NCBI GenBank assembly: GCA_029339505.1
Contig: JAQISU010000167.1
Coordinates: 2,744,501 to 2,808,500, forward strand
Reading direction: 5' to 3'
Length of the DNA: 64,000 nucleotides
Source: Unio delphinus
Taxonomy: Eukaryota; Mollusca; Bivalvia; Unionida; Unionidae
A model generated the notes under the pieces. The model made no database searches and had not been told where the DNA came from. It saw nothing but the letters and a program-made list of their open reading frames with translations. Below are positions 51,177 to 61,250 of this stretch, piece after piece; within the stretch, counting starts at the first letter, position 1; each line of letters starts with the position of its first letter. The position numbers and the translations under genes are program-made.

Positions 51177-51689
51177 ATGGTACAGCGGCAGATCCGTTCA
51201 CGGATCAAGTCTAAGACTACCAGGAACTGTTTATTAGTTGAAAGCCCAATTCTTCCTATGTCCAATTATGATTTAATTGATGCTGCTAAAAACCTAGCGA
51301 TAAAAAACTTCAAGGAGGTTTTTATGAGAGGTCAATTACCGAGAAAACCTAAACGCGTTGAAACCGGTATCATCAATCTTGATAACAGCAGCGGATCGGG
51401 AATTCACTGGGTTGCATACGCGATTGATCCGCGTGGGATTGTTTATTTCGATTCATATGGGTTAGCCCCACCGAGCGCGTTTATGCGGTATATAAATTCA
51501 AAGAATCAATCAATTCCGATTTTTTATTCCACGCTGCCAACACAACAATTAAATGATCCACCGATATGCGGCCGTGAAGTATTAAATGTCCTCGCGGAGA
51601 TTTCATCGTCACAGAAACCACCTCATCTGGTTGCAAACGAATACACGAGTGGGAAATTGCAGGGTTATTTTAGAGAATCAATAAATTGA
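51177..51689 (+). CDS. Adenain-like cysteine protease (inner), catalytic residues intact
   Basis: 170 residues from ATG 51177. H77 (IHWVAYAID), D92 (YFDSYGLAPP), Q123/Q124 and C131 (PPICGREVL) form the catalytic set. A basic repeat-like segment (SKTTRN) at the start belongs to the linker that joins pX-like and protease parts in the outer copy. MSNYDLIDAAKNL, a typical Polinton protease beginning, follows at residue 28. It would mature virion precursors. Confidence 0.82.
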   Translation: MVQRQIRSRIKSKTTRNCLLVESPILPMSNYDLIDAAKNLAIKNFKEVFMRGQLPRKPKRVETGIINLDNSSGSGIHWVAYAIDPRGIVYFDSYGLAPPSAFMRYINSKNQSIPIFYSTLPTQQLNDPPICGREVLNVLAEISSSQKPPHLVANEYTSGKLQGYFRESIN

Positions 51690-51713
51690 AAACCCAAGTT
51701 GCGCTAACAATAA

Positions 51714-53245
51714 TGATTGATATTTGGGGGCGACCTCTATCAGAGTTAGAAAAACCCACCCCGAAAACATCTGCGGGTTCTATAGAGGATGTAAAAAAAA
51801 ATAATTGAAGATGAAATCGCTGAGACGTTGAATTTAGCAAGTGTTGACCCGAACTAAATAGTTGTATTTCAAGATCGCCAGGGCAAATTGAAAACGAGTA
51901 ATGTGTCGTTGGATGACATTTTAACACGAAGACATGACTCCGCCGATGACGCTATTGCGCTGTTTCAGGATGGTAAACTCAAACCAGGTGTACTTGTTTC
52001 GACGGTCACAGAGAAACTAACAACAGTAGATAACACAGCAAACTCATTAAAATCACTCAGCGATGAATTTGTTAAATTCAATCAACCGCTACAAGAGTTT
52101 CTTGGTGTTCCACCAGTAGCCACACCGAATATTAAAACGATAAAAGCCGCAATCGACGATTTAGAACAGATACGATCTGAGTATAATGCTCATATAGATG
52201 CTTTCAACGCACTACGAAGAGGCCTCAGCAGAACCAATGAAGCCATTGTTAATTCAATCAACCGCTACAGGAATTTCTTGGTGTTCCACCAGTGACCACA
52301 CCAAATATTGAAACGATAAAAACCGCAATCGACAATTTAGCAAAGCTACGATCTGAGTATGATGCTCATATATCTGCTTTTGTCGCACTACGAGAAAACT
52401 TCAGCAGAATCGATGACGCCATTGTTAGATTCGATCAACCGCTACAAGAATTTCTTGGCGTTCCACCAGTGACCACACCGAGTAGTAAAACGATAAAAAC
52501 CGCAATCGACGATTTAGAACAGCTACGATCTAAGTATAATAATCATATAGTTACTTTTGACACACTACGAGAAGGCTTCAGCCAAACCAGTAACATCGTT
52601 GATAAATTCGATCTACCGCTACGAGAATTTCTTGGTTTTCCACCAGTGACCACACCGAATATTAAAACGATAAAAACCGCAATCGACGATTTAGCAAAGC
52701 TACGATCTGAGTATGATGCTCATACAAGTTTTTTTGACACAATACGAATGATCGTCAACAGAGACGGTGAAATCATTGATAAATTCTTTGGTAAACAAAA
52801 TACTAGACCTGAAGATGTTAAAACAACTCTAAATAACATCACTGCACGATTCGATGAAATAACTCGGTTTGTTCAGCAATTGGGAAAAATCAACACAGAT
52901 GTTACTACGATCAGAGGCGATCTCCAGAGACTTGAAAAAATAAAAATTCCTCATGATAGCTGCAGCAATAACGCATACACACTTCAATCTGGAGCATTTG
53001 AGTGGACATCAACATCTAACGTTTTACAAATCACAGCTACTGTCAGGGGTATTTATCGATTAACGCTGGTAACACCAATTCAATTTAATATATCATCGTC
53101 GAGTTCATCCGGGGTCAATAATGTGATATCAACGATCATCGACAAGAATACAACTGAATAGTTAACGATAAAAACCGATGATAAAAGTTTGGCTAGGGCA
53201 TCAGTAACATGGTATGTGGAATTCGTAACGGATCTGAGCAAATAA
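51714..53245 (+). pseudogene. Fibre-like protein with expanded shaft repeats (inner), broken
   Basis: It begins MIDIWGRPL like the outer fibre gene. An A-run shift near 51795, a TAA near 51856, a one-base shift near 52260 and a TAG at 53159 interrupt it. The middle has four 177-bp repeats (EFLGVPPVTTP, TIKTAIDDL, LRSEYDAHI). The C-terminal domain is YTLQSGAFEWTSTSNVLQ and GIYRLTLVTPIQFNISS. I infer a vertex fibre or adhesin from its N-terminal peptide, coiled repeats and globular end. Confidence 0.55.
52083..52790 (+). repeat. Four 177-bp repeats in the fibre-like gene
   Basis: Unit starts at 52083, 52259, 52436 and 52613. The first unit is 176 bp, which causes the frameshift between the two readable frames. 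The outer gene has a single diverged unit. Confidence 0.85.
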
Positions 53246-53273
53246 CTGAATTGAAAACGCTAGCGTTTTTAAA

Positions 53274-53620
53274 ATGAAAATGACATCAACGCCGTCACAA
53301 TATCGCTATGATACAATCAAAGAATTATCAATGAAACTCAAAACACTCGCTGAGGAGTATGCAATAAAAATAAAAAATACCGCAGGAGAATTACAGCCAT
53401 TGACGTTACAGTGTATTCAGTATCTGGTGTAATGGCAGGAGCTGGTATTATACTGTCTTCAGTGACAATGATAGCCCCGGTTGCTGTTCCAATCCCTATC
53501 TCCGCGGTGACAACAATAGCTGGGGTCGATTGATGATACAGTAACTACCGATGAAGAGTTCTCAGCGATGATACGTATTTATAATTCCGCGGTATCGAAA
53601 TTAGAAACTGTAGACAATAA
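53274..53620 (+). pseudogene. Small membrane protein remnant (inner)
   Basis: ATG 53274 opens a 52-codon frame (SQYRYDTIKELSMKLKTLAE) that ends at 53432 after a frameshift near 53377. Downstream codons (VYSVSGVMAGAGIILSS) match the hydrophobic segment of the outer copy at 60664. Confidence 0.5.
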
Positions 53621-53628
53621 TAATAATA

Positions 53629-55008
53629 ATGTCACTACAATTCAACGAATTGCAACTGCTTCAGCGAATAGCAGGAAATACCAACCCGGTGAAAACAAGC
53701 ATGATCTCAATATCATCGACGAAATCTGAGTTTAGTGTAAACTTCCCTTCTCCGGTTCCCGTGAAGGAGATAGCGCTAGCAAAATTACGTGTATACCATA
53801 GTTGGCCTAATATCAGAACGGTAGCATTTGGTGGTCAACAACCCAATAACTCACTGGTGTTTGCGAACAAGAATCGCGAAGACGGGACTCCAGACTGGAA
53901 CGTTGTTACAATACCAACAGGGTCCTACCAAATCGAACAAATCAATAATGAATTCGCGCGTAGAATAAAATCGATTACTGGAGCAGAATCAAAAATCGCT
54001 ATAACGGTTCACGAGCCAACGCTATCGTCCGCCATTGAAATAAAATCACCTAATTACGTCGTGGATATTTATCAGAGTTCTATTAGAACCGTGTTAGGTT
54101 GGCCTGAAATACCACCTCGAGGAAAATTCGTTGATATACCCAAACCAAAAAAATCTGATTATATCACCGACAGGATAAAACCTGATAATCCAATAAAAAG
54201 TTATAAAGATCACCAAGTCACTATAGATTTTTTTGGTTTGGTATAAACTGGGAGAGAGAAGGAAGGGGAGAGAATAGAGGGACATCATTTTATTGACGAA
54301 CCTAAAATCGTTGAAAATTTCACAGCGATGAATAATGATTTTTCACTGTTGTTAATATCTCTTAAATCTGGTACTCTCACCCGAGATGAATTTATCAGCG
54401 TCGTAGAAACATGTAACAAAATCATCGACGATATGGAAACATTTAATTTGAAAATTATTCAAGATATATTAGATGACGATAACCCCCAATCGAGAACAAG
54501 GTTTGCAACAGACTATAAAATCCCCATTAAAGATATTCCAACATTTAAACTACCCGGATATAACGCACCAGAACTAAAAAAACTTCTCAGTGATGCCATC
54601 GATATTGGTTTCAAAAACATCCATGATGCATGGAAAAAAATAACATCACCGGAAATAAAAATCCTGACACATGATAATGACCCAGATGGCGATGGTAGGC
54701 ATATCGCGCCACATAATGTAAATATTTCATCGGTGATTGCACTCAATTTAGTATGTGATGCTATCGAAGGAAGCTATCAAATAAATCTCGAGCAATCAAA
54801 TCAAGCCCAGCAGGGATATATTCTGTATTCATTTGCACCAACAGCACCTCCAGGATTTTTAATTGTTGAGAATCCAGTTAATCCAGTCTATATGCGATGT
54901 CATAATAATTCGCTAACGAGAATTAATTTCAGACTTATTGACCAGTCAAATAATTTGATTGATCTACAGGATGAGGTGTTAGCGATTAGTCTATTTGTAA
55001 AGTCCTAG
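53629..55008 (+). pseudogene. Penton-like minor capsid protein, interrupted by TAA (inner)
   Basis: Two blocks in one frame: 53629-54246 (FSVNFPSPVPVKEIALAKL, PNNSLVFANKN) and 54328-55008. The second ends in RINFRLIDQSNNLIDLQDE and LAISLFVKS, the usual last strands of Polinton penton proteins. A single TAA at 54244-54246 separates them. The outer copy is continuous across this point. Confidence 0.7.
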
Positions 55009-55020
55009 GACTTGATCAAA

Positions 55021-55257
55021 TATTCGGTTAAAATCATTTATTATTTTTGTTAACCTAAAGGAGCAGAGTGGGGTGAACGACAACAACGTTGCGACCAAAA
55101 TTGATTAAAAAATCGCAAAGTCTCCGTTTACCAAATGGAGACATTCTTTTTTTTTTGGTTAAAATATGAGATTTCGAAGGAAGGCTCTATTTTTCGTTTT
55201 GAGGGCTCAATCAATTTTTTGTCGGAAAAGGTTGTAGGGTTCACCCCCTCTGCTGCT
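55021..55257. repeat. Right TIR of the inner Polinton
   Basis: Reverse complement of 38354-38588 with small differences; ends CTGCTGCT and is followed by the ATTAG target duplication. Confidence 0.88.
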
Positions 55258-55366
55258 ATTAGACTTTTTCCATTTGAAATCCTTTGGATTTTCATGTATG
55301 ATGACAAAATCACTACATCAAAATCTCTTCGGGATTCAAATTTGAAGATTGTTTACGATTTCAATA

Positions 55367-56508
55367 ATGGTAAATGAAGCATTAACCACTCGATCGGCGA
55401 GAGAGAGAGAGAGAGAGAGAGAGACTGGCGGCTATCAAAAAATATATACCCGTCCGTGATTCTGTCATGGGTAAATTACAAAATCGGCAGAGTCTTCAGA
55501 CTGACCTTTCCGTGGGATCTGAACAGTTATTTCAACCGGTTACTATAGCAACAAAGGAAGCAGCAAAAGGGATAATATCAGCTACTGGGGGGGATGTTCC
55601 CAAGAATGAACCAAGAAAAGAAAAGCCTCTTATTGGTGAATTTGAAAAAATAGCAGCGGAAACTGAACAAACAAAACAAGCTGTACAAAAACTCCAAGGT
55701 GATGTTAGTGAACCACCTGAATCAAAAAGAACAGTAGATGATTTACGCGCGAGATTTAACGAGGAAGGGTTAGCAGCAATTGATAAGACTGATCCAGCAG
55801 AAATTCCTGCGCTTGTTGTTACAACTTATGAAAACAGAAAAAAAATGTTGAAACCAGAACATCATAAGTATATTAAAGATATAACTCATTGGGCTGATGT
55901 ATTCTACAAAATCAAAACTAAAACAAGTCAAATTTATAAGAATAAAGTATCATACATAGAATATATCAATGCGGTGGATACAGTGAATAATCAATATGAA
56001 GAGTTTAAACAACAACAAAACCGCAAAAATTGCAAAGAAAGCAACGGCAACCTTCAAAGAAAATATCTTTCTCGCCTCAACAACAAAAAAAACCTCAACA
56101 ACAACTACCACCCCAAGCTTCGCTTAGATCATTGTATACACCTGATCGAGATGATGATGATCGAGATGATACTCTTGATTACTTACAAAATACGGATTTA
56201 GAAAAACTGGATACAGCAACTGGTTATAGTAGCGGGAAGGGATTTTCTGGGAGTGGAATTTCAGGGGAAATCGAAGATTTTCAGGTCTAGTTAGTTGTCC
56301 TGGTAATATTCTCGGTGATATAGCACGATTAGAGGTTATCATCGGAGGGAAACGAGCCGGAAATAACTCACCGGAAATAATTAATGAAGCAGCTGATATC
56401 TGCATGCGGTAATATCAAGGTGGCATCATGGATATCAAAACATATCGAGATTTCATCGACGAGTTAGTGGAAAATCATATGGATCACCATGGTTATCATA
56501 TTGATTAA
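55367..56508 (+). pseudogene. Conserved Polinton virion-associated protein, broken (outer)
   Basis: ATG 55367 begins as the inner copy does (VNEALTTRSARER). A (GA)n run of about 13 repeats at 55398-55424 expanded inside the ARER codons and shifts the frame. The main body reads in 55467-56020 (TDLSVGSEQLFQPVTIATK, LRARFNEEGLAAIDKTDP), another frame follows to 56290, and the C-terminal part (GNILGDIARLEVIIGG) contains a TAA near 56410 and ends at 56508. Confidence 0.58.
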
Positions 56509-56575
56509 ACACCATGACTGAAAATCCTTTGGATTGGAAATTATTTCCACATTAGATAAATATAATTTAAATAAG

Positions 56576-57025
56576 ATGATCATACACTACAACCATGATA
56601 CGCCAATCAGCGTCTATATAGTAAACTCTCGGTTTCCAGTTTATAGAACATACTATGGTGATGGTCTCGGTAATACAATTGCAGGGTTATTTGCAAGAAT
56701 GACTCCAAAAGTGGCGCCGCTAGCAAAACAGTTATCGATGAAAGCTATTGATGTTATTCGTGATAAGGGTATTAGCGCTGTTGGAGATGCTGCCGGGAAA
56801 GCATTTATGTCCGCTCGGGATAAACTAACAGCGCTAGTTCGACGGTGAAGGAAACCGGGACCGTTACCATCTACAGCGGAAATGCCTGCGAGTGTTAGTA
56901 AAATAATAAATAACGCAGTAGATCAAAAACTAGCGTCACTGATGACTCCGTCATACACCAGCGACCAAAGTAACATCGCAAATATGATAGCGGGAAGTGG
57001 TTTAAAAAAACCACGACGACGATGA
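56576..57025 (+). pseudogene. pVI-like minor virion protein, interrupted by TGA (outer)
   Basis: It starts MIIHYNHD, with YYGDGLGNTIAGLF next. TGA at 56846-56848 stops it after 90 codons; the same frame continues to TGA 57023. The end is MIAGSG plus KKPRRR, an adenain-type cleavage motif followed by a short basic tail, as at the end of adenovirus pVI. Confidence 0.65.
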
Positions 57026-57074
57026 TGATTTAGACTTTGATTTATCAAAGTGATATATATATATATATAATAAA

Positions 57075-58487
57075 ATGTTCAAAAGGTCACCTGATCCAGC
57101 GTTTGATATGAACGCCCCAGTTCGCTAGGATGATTCTGTACGTGATTTTCAATTTTATGCCTATCACGCAATAGATTCAAATAGTCGATCAAGAATTGAA
57201 CTTCAAGTTCATGATACCAGTAAATACTTTTTAACTTGTGAAGCATTTATCGAAGTAGAAGGAGAACTTGTAATGGCTGCTGATACTTCTGCTGTACCAG
57301 CACCGTATCCAGCTGATACCAAAGTCGGGTTTGTCAATAATGGGATCATGGCGTTATTCGAAAGTGCAAAATATCTCATCGATGGAAAAGAGATCGAGTC
57401 GATAGATCGTGATGTTGATGTGGCTACAACAATAATAGGGTTAGCGAGATATTCCGATGATTATACAAGATCGGCGGGTCCGTCTATGATGTTTGCAAAG
57501 GATGGTAAAAATTCCACTGGAAAAAATCCATTTATTGTAAGACGACCACAGAATAATGCTGGTAATGCTAATGTTGATGTCGAGAATATGATTATAAACG
57601 AAAATCTCAATTTCAATCTAGGAGCTGCGACAGGTATATCAATGTTGCAAGGAGCGCGTAGATCATTTTCATGCGTGATTCCACTACATCATATATTTGG
57701 ATTCTGCAGAAATGTTCGAAAAGTTATCTATGGAACAAAGCATACAGTAACACTCGTGCGAAAGGGTGATGACAATGACGCAATTTGGAGGATTCCAGCA
57801 GTTGAAGCAAATGCAGATGCTGATGCTGGTAAAGTCAATTTAACAAAATTATCACTGTGGATGCCAGTGTTGACTCCATCAATTACCGCAGAAGAACAAT
57901 TACTATCATTTATGGACCAAGGAGGAAAATCATTACTAAGTTGGCTAACGGTAAGTACAGATGTTAAACAATCAAATATTAATGGGTTATTTACGTGGAA
58001 CCTAGCATCAAAACAAGGTGTTACTGCGCCACGTCACATATTTATTGAGTTACAGGATAACGCACGAGTTGGTAATCAACTCCGCAGCCATATAATATTT
58101 GATCAATTAGGTATTAGAGACGTTTCACTGAGAATAAACGGCCAGCAGGAACCATCCGAGGATATACAACTTAATTACGGTCAAAACCATATTGCCCGCG
58201 TGTATCATCGTTTATTATCATTTATGGCACGCGATCAAAATGTCGATACTGGTCTGCAAATATCACAAAATGACTTTAGGGATTTATATCCAATCTATTA
58301 TTTTTCGTTGGAACATCTTGATTTCACAAGACAATCCGTCGTTGATATACATTTTAGAGCTAATGTGCTTCGTGGTGGTATTGCCGATTATAGAGCGGTT
58401 GCTGTCATTCTCAGCGATAAATCAATGCTACTCGAAGGTGTTGGCGGAAGAATGAGAGTGATAGATGCACCAGTGGAAAATCTGTGA
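57075..58487 (+). pseudogene. Major capsid protein with early stop (outer)
   Basis: 471 codons with one TAG at 57126-57128 (codon 18). A downstream start could give a protein lacking about 66 residues. The rest aligns with the inner copy, including the C-terminal part that the inner copy loses (SLEHLDFTRQSVVDIHFRAN). It follows an (AT)n run and a TATA-like stretch. Confidence 0.78.
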
Positions 58488-58528
58488 TTGCCAAACATAT
58501 AACAATTAGATCAATCTGTTATTGTATA

Positions 58529-59510
58529 ATGAAATACAGTTATATTAGTGTTGCGTTAACTCCCGGTCAATTCAAGAAATTGCAATCGGAATCAGCTAAA
58601 AAATGCGGAACTACAATAACACTGAAACCCAATCAGATGACTGGTGGTCAGAATAAATTGTCACTGACAACTCGTCAAGAAAAACACTTCAATGATGCTT
58701 TCAAAGATAAAAAAGGCGTTCAGATCAATCTCTCTGCAGCTGCGATCAGTGACATGAAAAAATCAGGCGGTATATTCCCGTTGTTAGCTGCGTTACCAGC
58801 ATTGATTGCTGCGACTGCCCCAGCGGTAGCTAAAGCGACGGCGTTAGGAGCCATTGGTACCTCGGCAGGAATGGCACTAAAGAAAGCAACTGGGCGAGGA
58901 TATAAAAAAGGGAAAGGGTCTAAGACTACCAGGAACCCCGTATTCATGGTACAGCGGAAAGGATCTAAGACTACCAGGAACCCCGTATTCATGGTACAGC
59001 GGAAAGGGTCTAAGACTACCAGGAACGGCTTATTAACCCAGAAATCTTTGATTGAGGAACCGATGGATGTAGAGTCTTTGACTGAGGAACCTATGATTCC
59101 CATGTCCAATTTTGATTTACTCGATGCTGCTAAGAAGCTCGCGATAAAAAACTTCAGAGGTGTCTTTATGAAAGATCAATTGCTGGCACAACCAAACAGC
59201 GTTGAAACCGGCATCATTAATCTCGATAACAGCACCGGACCCAGAACCCATTGGGTTGCATACGCGATTGATCCACGTGCAATTGTTTATTTTCATTCAT
59301 ATGGATTAGCGCCACCGAAGGAATTTAACCGCTATATACAACAATTAAACACCCCTCATTGGTATTCTACGCTACCAACATAACAAATGAATGATCCACC
59401 AATATGCGGCAGCGAAGCATTGAATGTTCTTGATGCTATTTCAACATCTGGAAAACCACCACATTTCGTTGTAAATGAATACACCAGCAATCGCTGGAAA
59501 TCAAAGATTT

Positions 59511-59520
<10 letters not shown>
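58529..59520 (+). pseudogene. pX-like protein and adenain-like protease in one frame, broken (outer)
   Basis: One open frame (58529-59383) joins the pX-like part (GGIFPLLAALPALIAATAP) through a linker with three SKTTRN repeats of 45 bp to the protease (MSNFDLLDAAKKL, HWVAYAID). The catalytic aspartate position reads YFHSYG, so it is lost. TAA at 59381-59383 precedes PPICGSEAL, which holds the catalytic cysteine. The 3' end runs into a (GA)n run. The protease must be inactive. Confidence 0.7.

Positions 59521-59585
<65 letters not shown>
59512..59585 (+). repeat. (GA)n microsatellite
   Basis: About 37 GA repeats at the end of the protease gene, where the inner element has only a short agagaa. 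Confidence 0.9.
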
Positions 59586-59589
<4 letters not shown>

Positions 59590-59597
59590 ACAATAAC

Positions 59598-60602
59598 ATG
59601 ATTGATATTTGGGGAAGACCTCTATCAGCGCTGAAGATAACAACCACAGAAACATCTGCGACTGGTGATATAAAAAAAATAATCGAAGATGAAATCGCTG
59701 AGACGTTGAACTTAACAAGTGTTGACCCCGGGGAAATAGTTGTATTTCAAGATCGTCAGGGTAAATTGAAATCTAGTAATGTTTCTCTGGATGATATTTT
59801 AGTTAAAGAACGAGACGCAACCGAAGGCACTATCGCGTTATTTTCCGATCAGGGTAAATTGAAATCTAGTAATGTTTCCCTGGATGATATTTTAATTAAA
59901 CAACGAGATGCAACCGAAGGCACTATCGCGTTATTTTCCGATCAGGGTAAACTCAAACCGGGTGTACTTGTTTCAACTATCATGGATAGAATTAACAATA
60001 TTGACAAGCCGCTACTAGATTTCCTTGGAAATCCACCAGTGACTACACCAAAGCTCACAACGATAAAAGATTCTATGTTGGAAGTAGCAACACTTCAAAG
60101 CAAATATGCAGATCACGTTGAAAAGTTTACATCATTTCGTAAAAATATCATTGAGAAATTTTTTGTAACCATGCTGGATAAAATTCATATAAAACTTCCT
60201 GATATTAAAAAATCCATCGATGAGATGAAAAATACCATCGAGGCAATCAGGAAAGATGCAACGAGGATGATAACAATCGTTGAAAAAACAAAAATCCCTC
60301 TTGCGAAAACCAACAACGTAGTATACACCATCCAACACGGATCATTTGCGTGGACACCCACAAACAACAAATTAGATATCACTGCAACCGTCAAGGGTAT
60401 TTATCGATTAACACTAGTGACACCGACTCAATTTAATATATCATCGTCGAGTTCATCTGGGGTCAACAATACGATATCAACAATCATCGACAAGGATACA
60501 ACTGAACAGTTCACGATAGCATCCACTGATACAAATTTGGTTAGAATTTCGGTATCATGGTATGTGGAATTCGTAGCAGATTCGAGTAAACAACTAAACT
60601 GA
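59598..60602 (+). CDS. Fibre-like protein (outer), intact
   Basis: 334 residues. N-terminal peptide MIDIWGRPL; helical segment (DIKKIIEDEIAETL); two 31-residue repeats (QGKLKSSNVSLDDIL at 54 and 85); one shaft unit (LGNPPVTTP); a coiled-coil region (about 190-235). The C-terminal domain is YTIQHGSFAWTPTNNKLD, GIYRLTLVTPTQFNISS and WYVEFV. I infer a capsid-vertex fibre or receptor-binding spike; no known knob family is recognised. Its frame is free of stops, unlike the inner copy. Confidence 0.6.
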   Translation: MIDIWGRPLSALKITTTETSATGDIKKIIEDEIAETLNLTSVDPGEIVVFQDRQGKLKSSNVSLDDILVKERDATEGTIALFSDQGKLKSSNVSLDDILIKQRDATEGTIALFSDQGKLKPGVLVSTIMDRINNIDKPLLDFLGNPPVTTPKLTTIKDSMLEVATLQSKYADHVEKFTSFRKNIIEKFFVTMLDKIHIKLPDIKKSIDEMKNTIEAIRKDATRMITIVEKTKIPLAKTNNVVYTIQHGSFAWTPTNNKLDITATVKGIYRLTLVTPTQFNISSSSSSGVNNTISTIIDKDTTEQFTIASTDTNLVRISVSWYVEFVADSSKQLN

Positions 60603-60663
60603 AAATCGCAAAGCAATTTCACTAGCGGTTTCAATTGAAATCGTAAACTGATTTGGAAATAAA

Positions 60664-60909
60664 ATGTCGTCATCAACAATATCTTCGGTATCTCAATATC
60701 GTTATGATCAGGTCAGAGATTTTCAAACTAGACTCAAAACCCTCACCGAGGAGTATCAAATAAAAATAAAAAAATACCGACGAAGAATCACCGCAATTGA
60801 TGTTACCGTGTACTCGGTGAGTGGTGTAATCGCCGGAGCTGGTATAATACTATCTTGTATCAACCGCGTACTCGCAATTATCCTCGTTGATATCGTCATC
60901 GCTCGATGA
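60664..60909 (+). CDS. Small membrane protein (outer), 81 aa
   Basis: It starts with a polar, charged part (SQYRYDQVRDFQTRLKTL, YQIKIKKYRRRITAID) followed by a hydrophobic span (VYSVSGVIAGAGIILS) and a second hydrophobic end. Compared with the inner copy, the end appears altered by a frameshift (CINRVLAIILVDIVIAR). Function unknown; its position is fixed between fibre-like and penton-like genes. Confidence 0.5.
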   Translation: MSSSTISSVSQYRYDQVRDFQTRLKTLTEEYQIKIKKYRRRITAIDVTVYSVSGVIAGAGIILSCINRVLAIILVDIVIAR

Positions 60910-60916
60910 TACATTT

Positions 60917-61250
60917 ATATCAGATAGTGAATTCTCAGTAATGGTAAGTATTTATGATTCCGCGATATCAAAATTAGAGCGACAACATGAATATAATAAC
61001 AATGACAACACCGCAGGAATTACTTCAACAAATTGTGGAGAACACAAACCCGAAAACCAGCATGATCTCAATAACCTCAATGATATCAGATAGTGAGTTC
61101 TCAGTGATGGTAAGTATTTATGATTCCGCGATGTCAAAATTAGAAATACAACATAAGTATAATAACGATGACAACACCGCAGGAACTACTTCAACGAATA
61201 GTAAAGAATACCGAACCAATTCAACAAATAACGGAAAATACCACACCGAT
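60917..61250 (+). repeat. 166-bp tandem duplication upstream of the penton-like gene
   Basis: The segment beginning atatcagatagtga at 60917 is repeated at 61083. It covers the tail of the small membrane-protein gene and the first codons of the penton-like gene, so two penton-like starts are present (about 61002 and 61168). Short ORFs here are by-products. Confidence 0.75.

Larger units (their letters stand above)
38354..55257. mobile_element. Inner Polinton/Maverick element (16.9 kb), nested
   Basis: It has AGCAGCAGAG...CTGCTGCT termini and TIRs of about 235 bp. ATTAG is present at 38349-38353 and 55258-55262 (6 bp ATTAGA if the end base is shifted). It interrupts the outer element between its replication and capsid modules. 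Gene content is collinear with the outer one, with an added HNH endonuclease and repeats at 44.8-46.9 kb. The integrase and protease frames are intact; the major capsid, fibre and penton genes carry stops or shifts. Confidence 0.9.
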
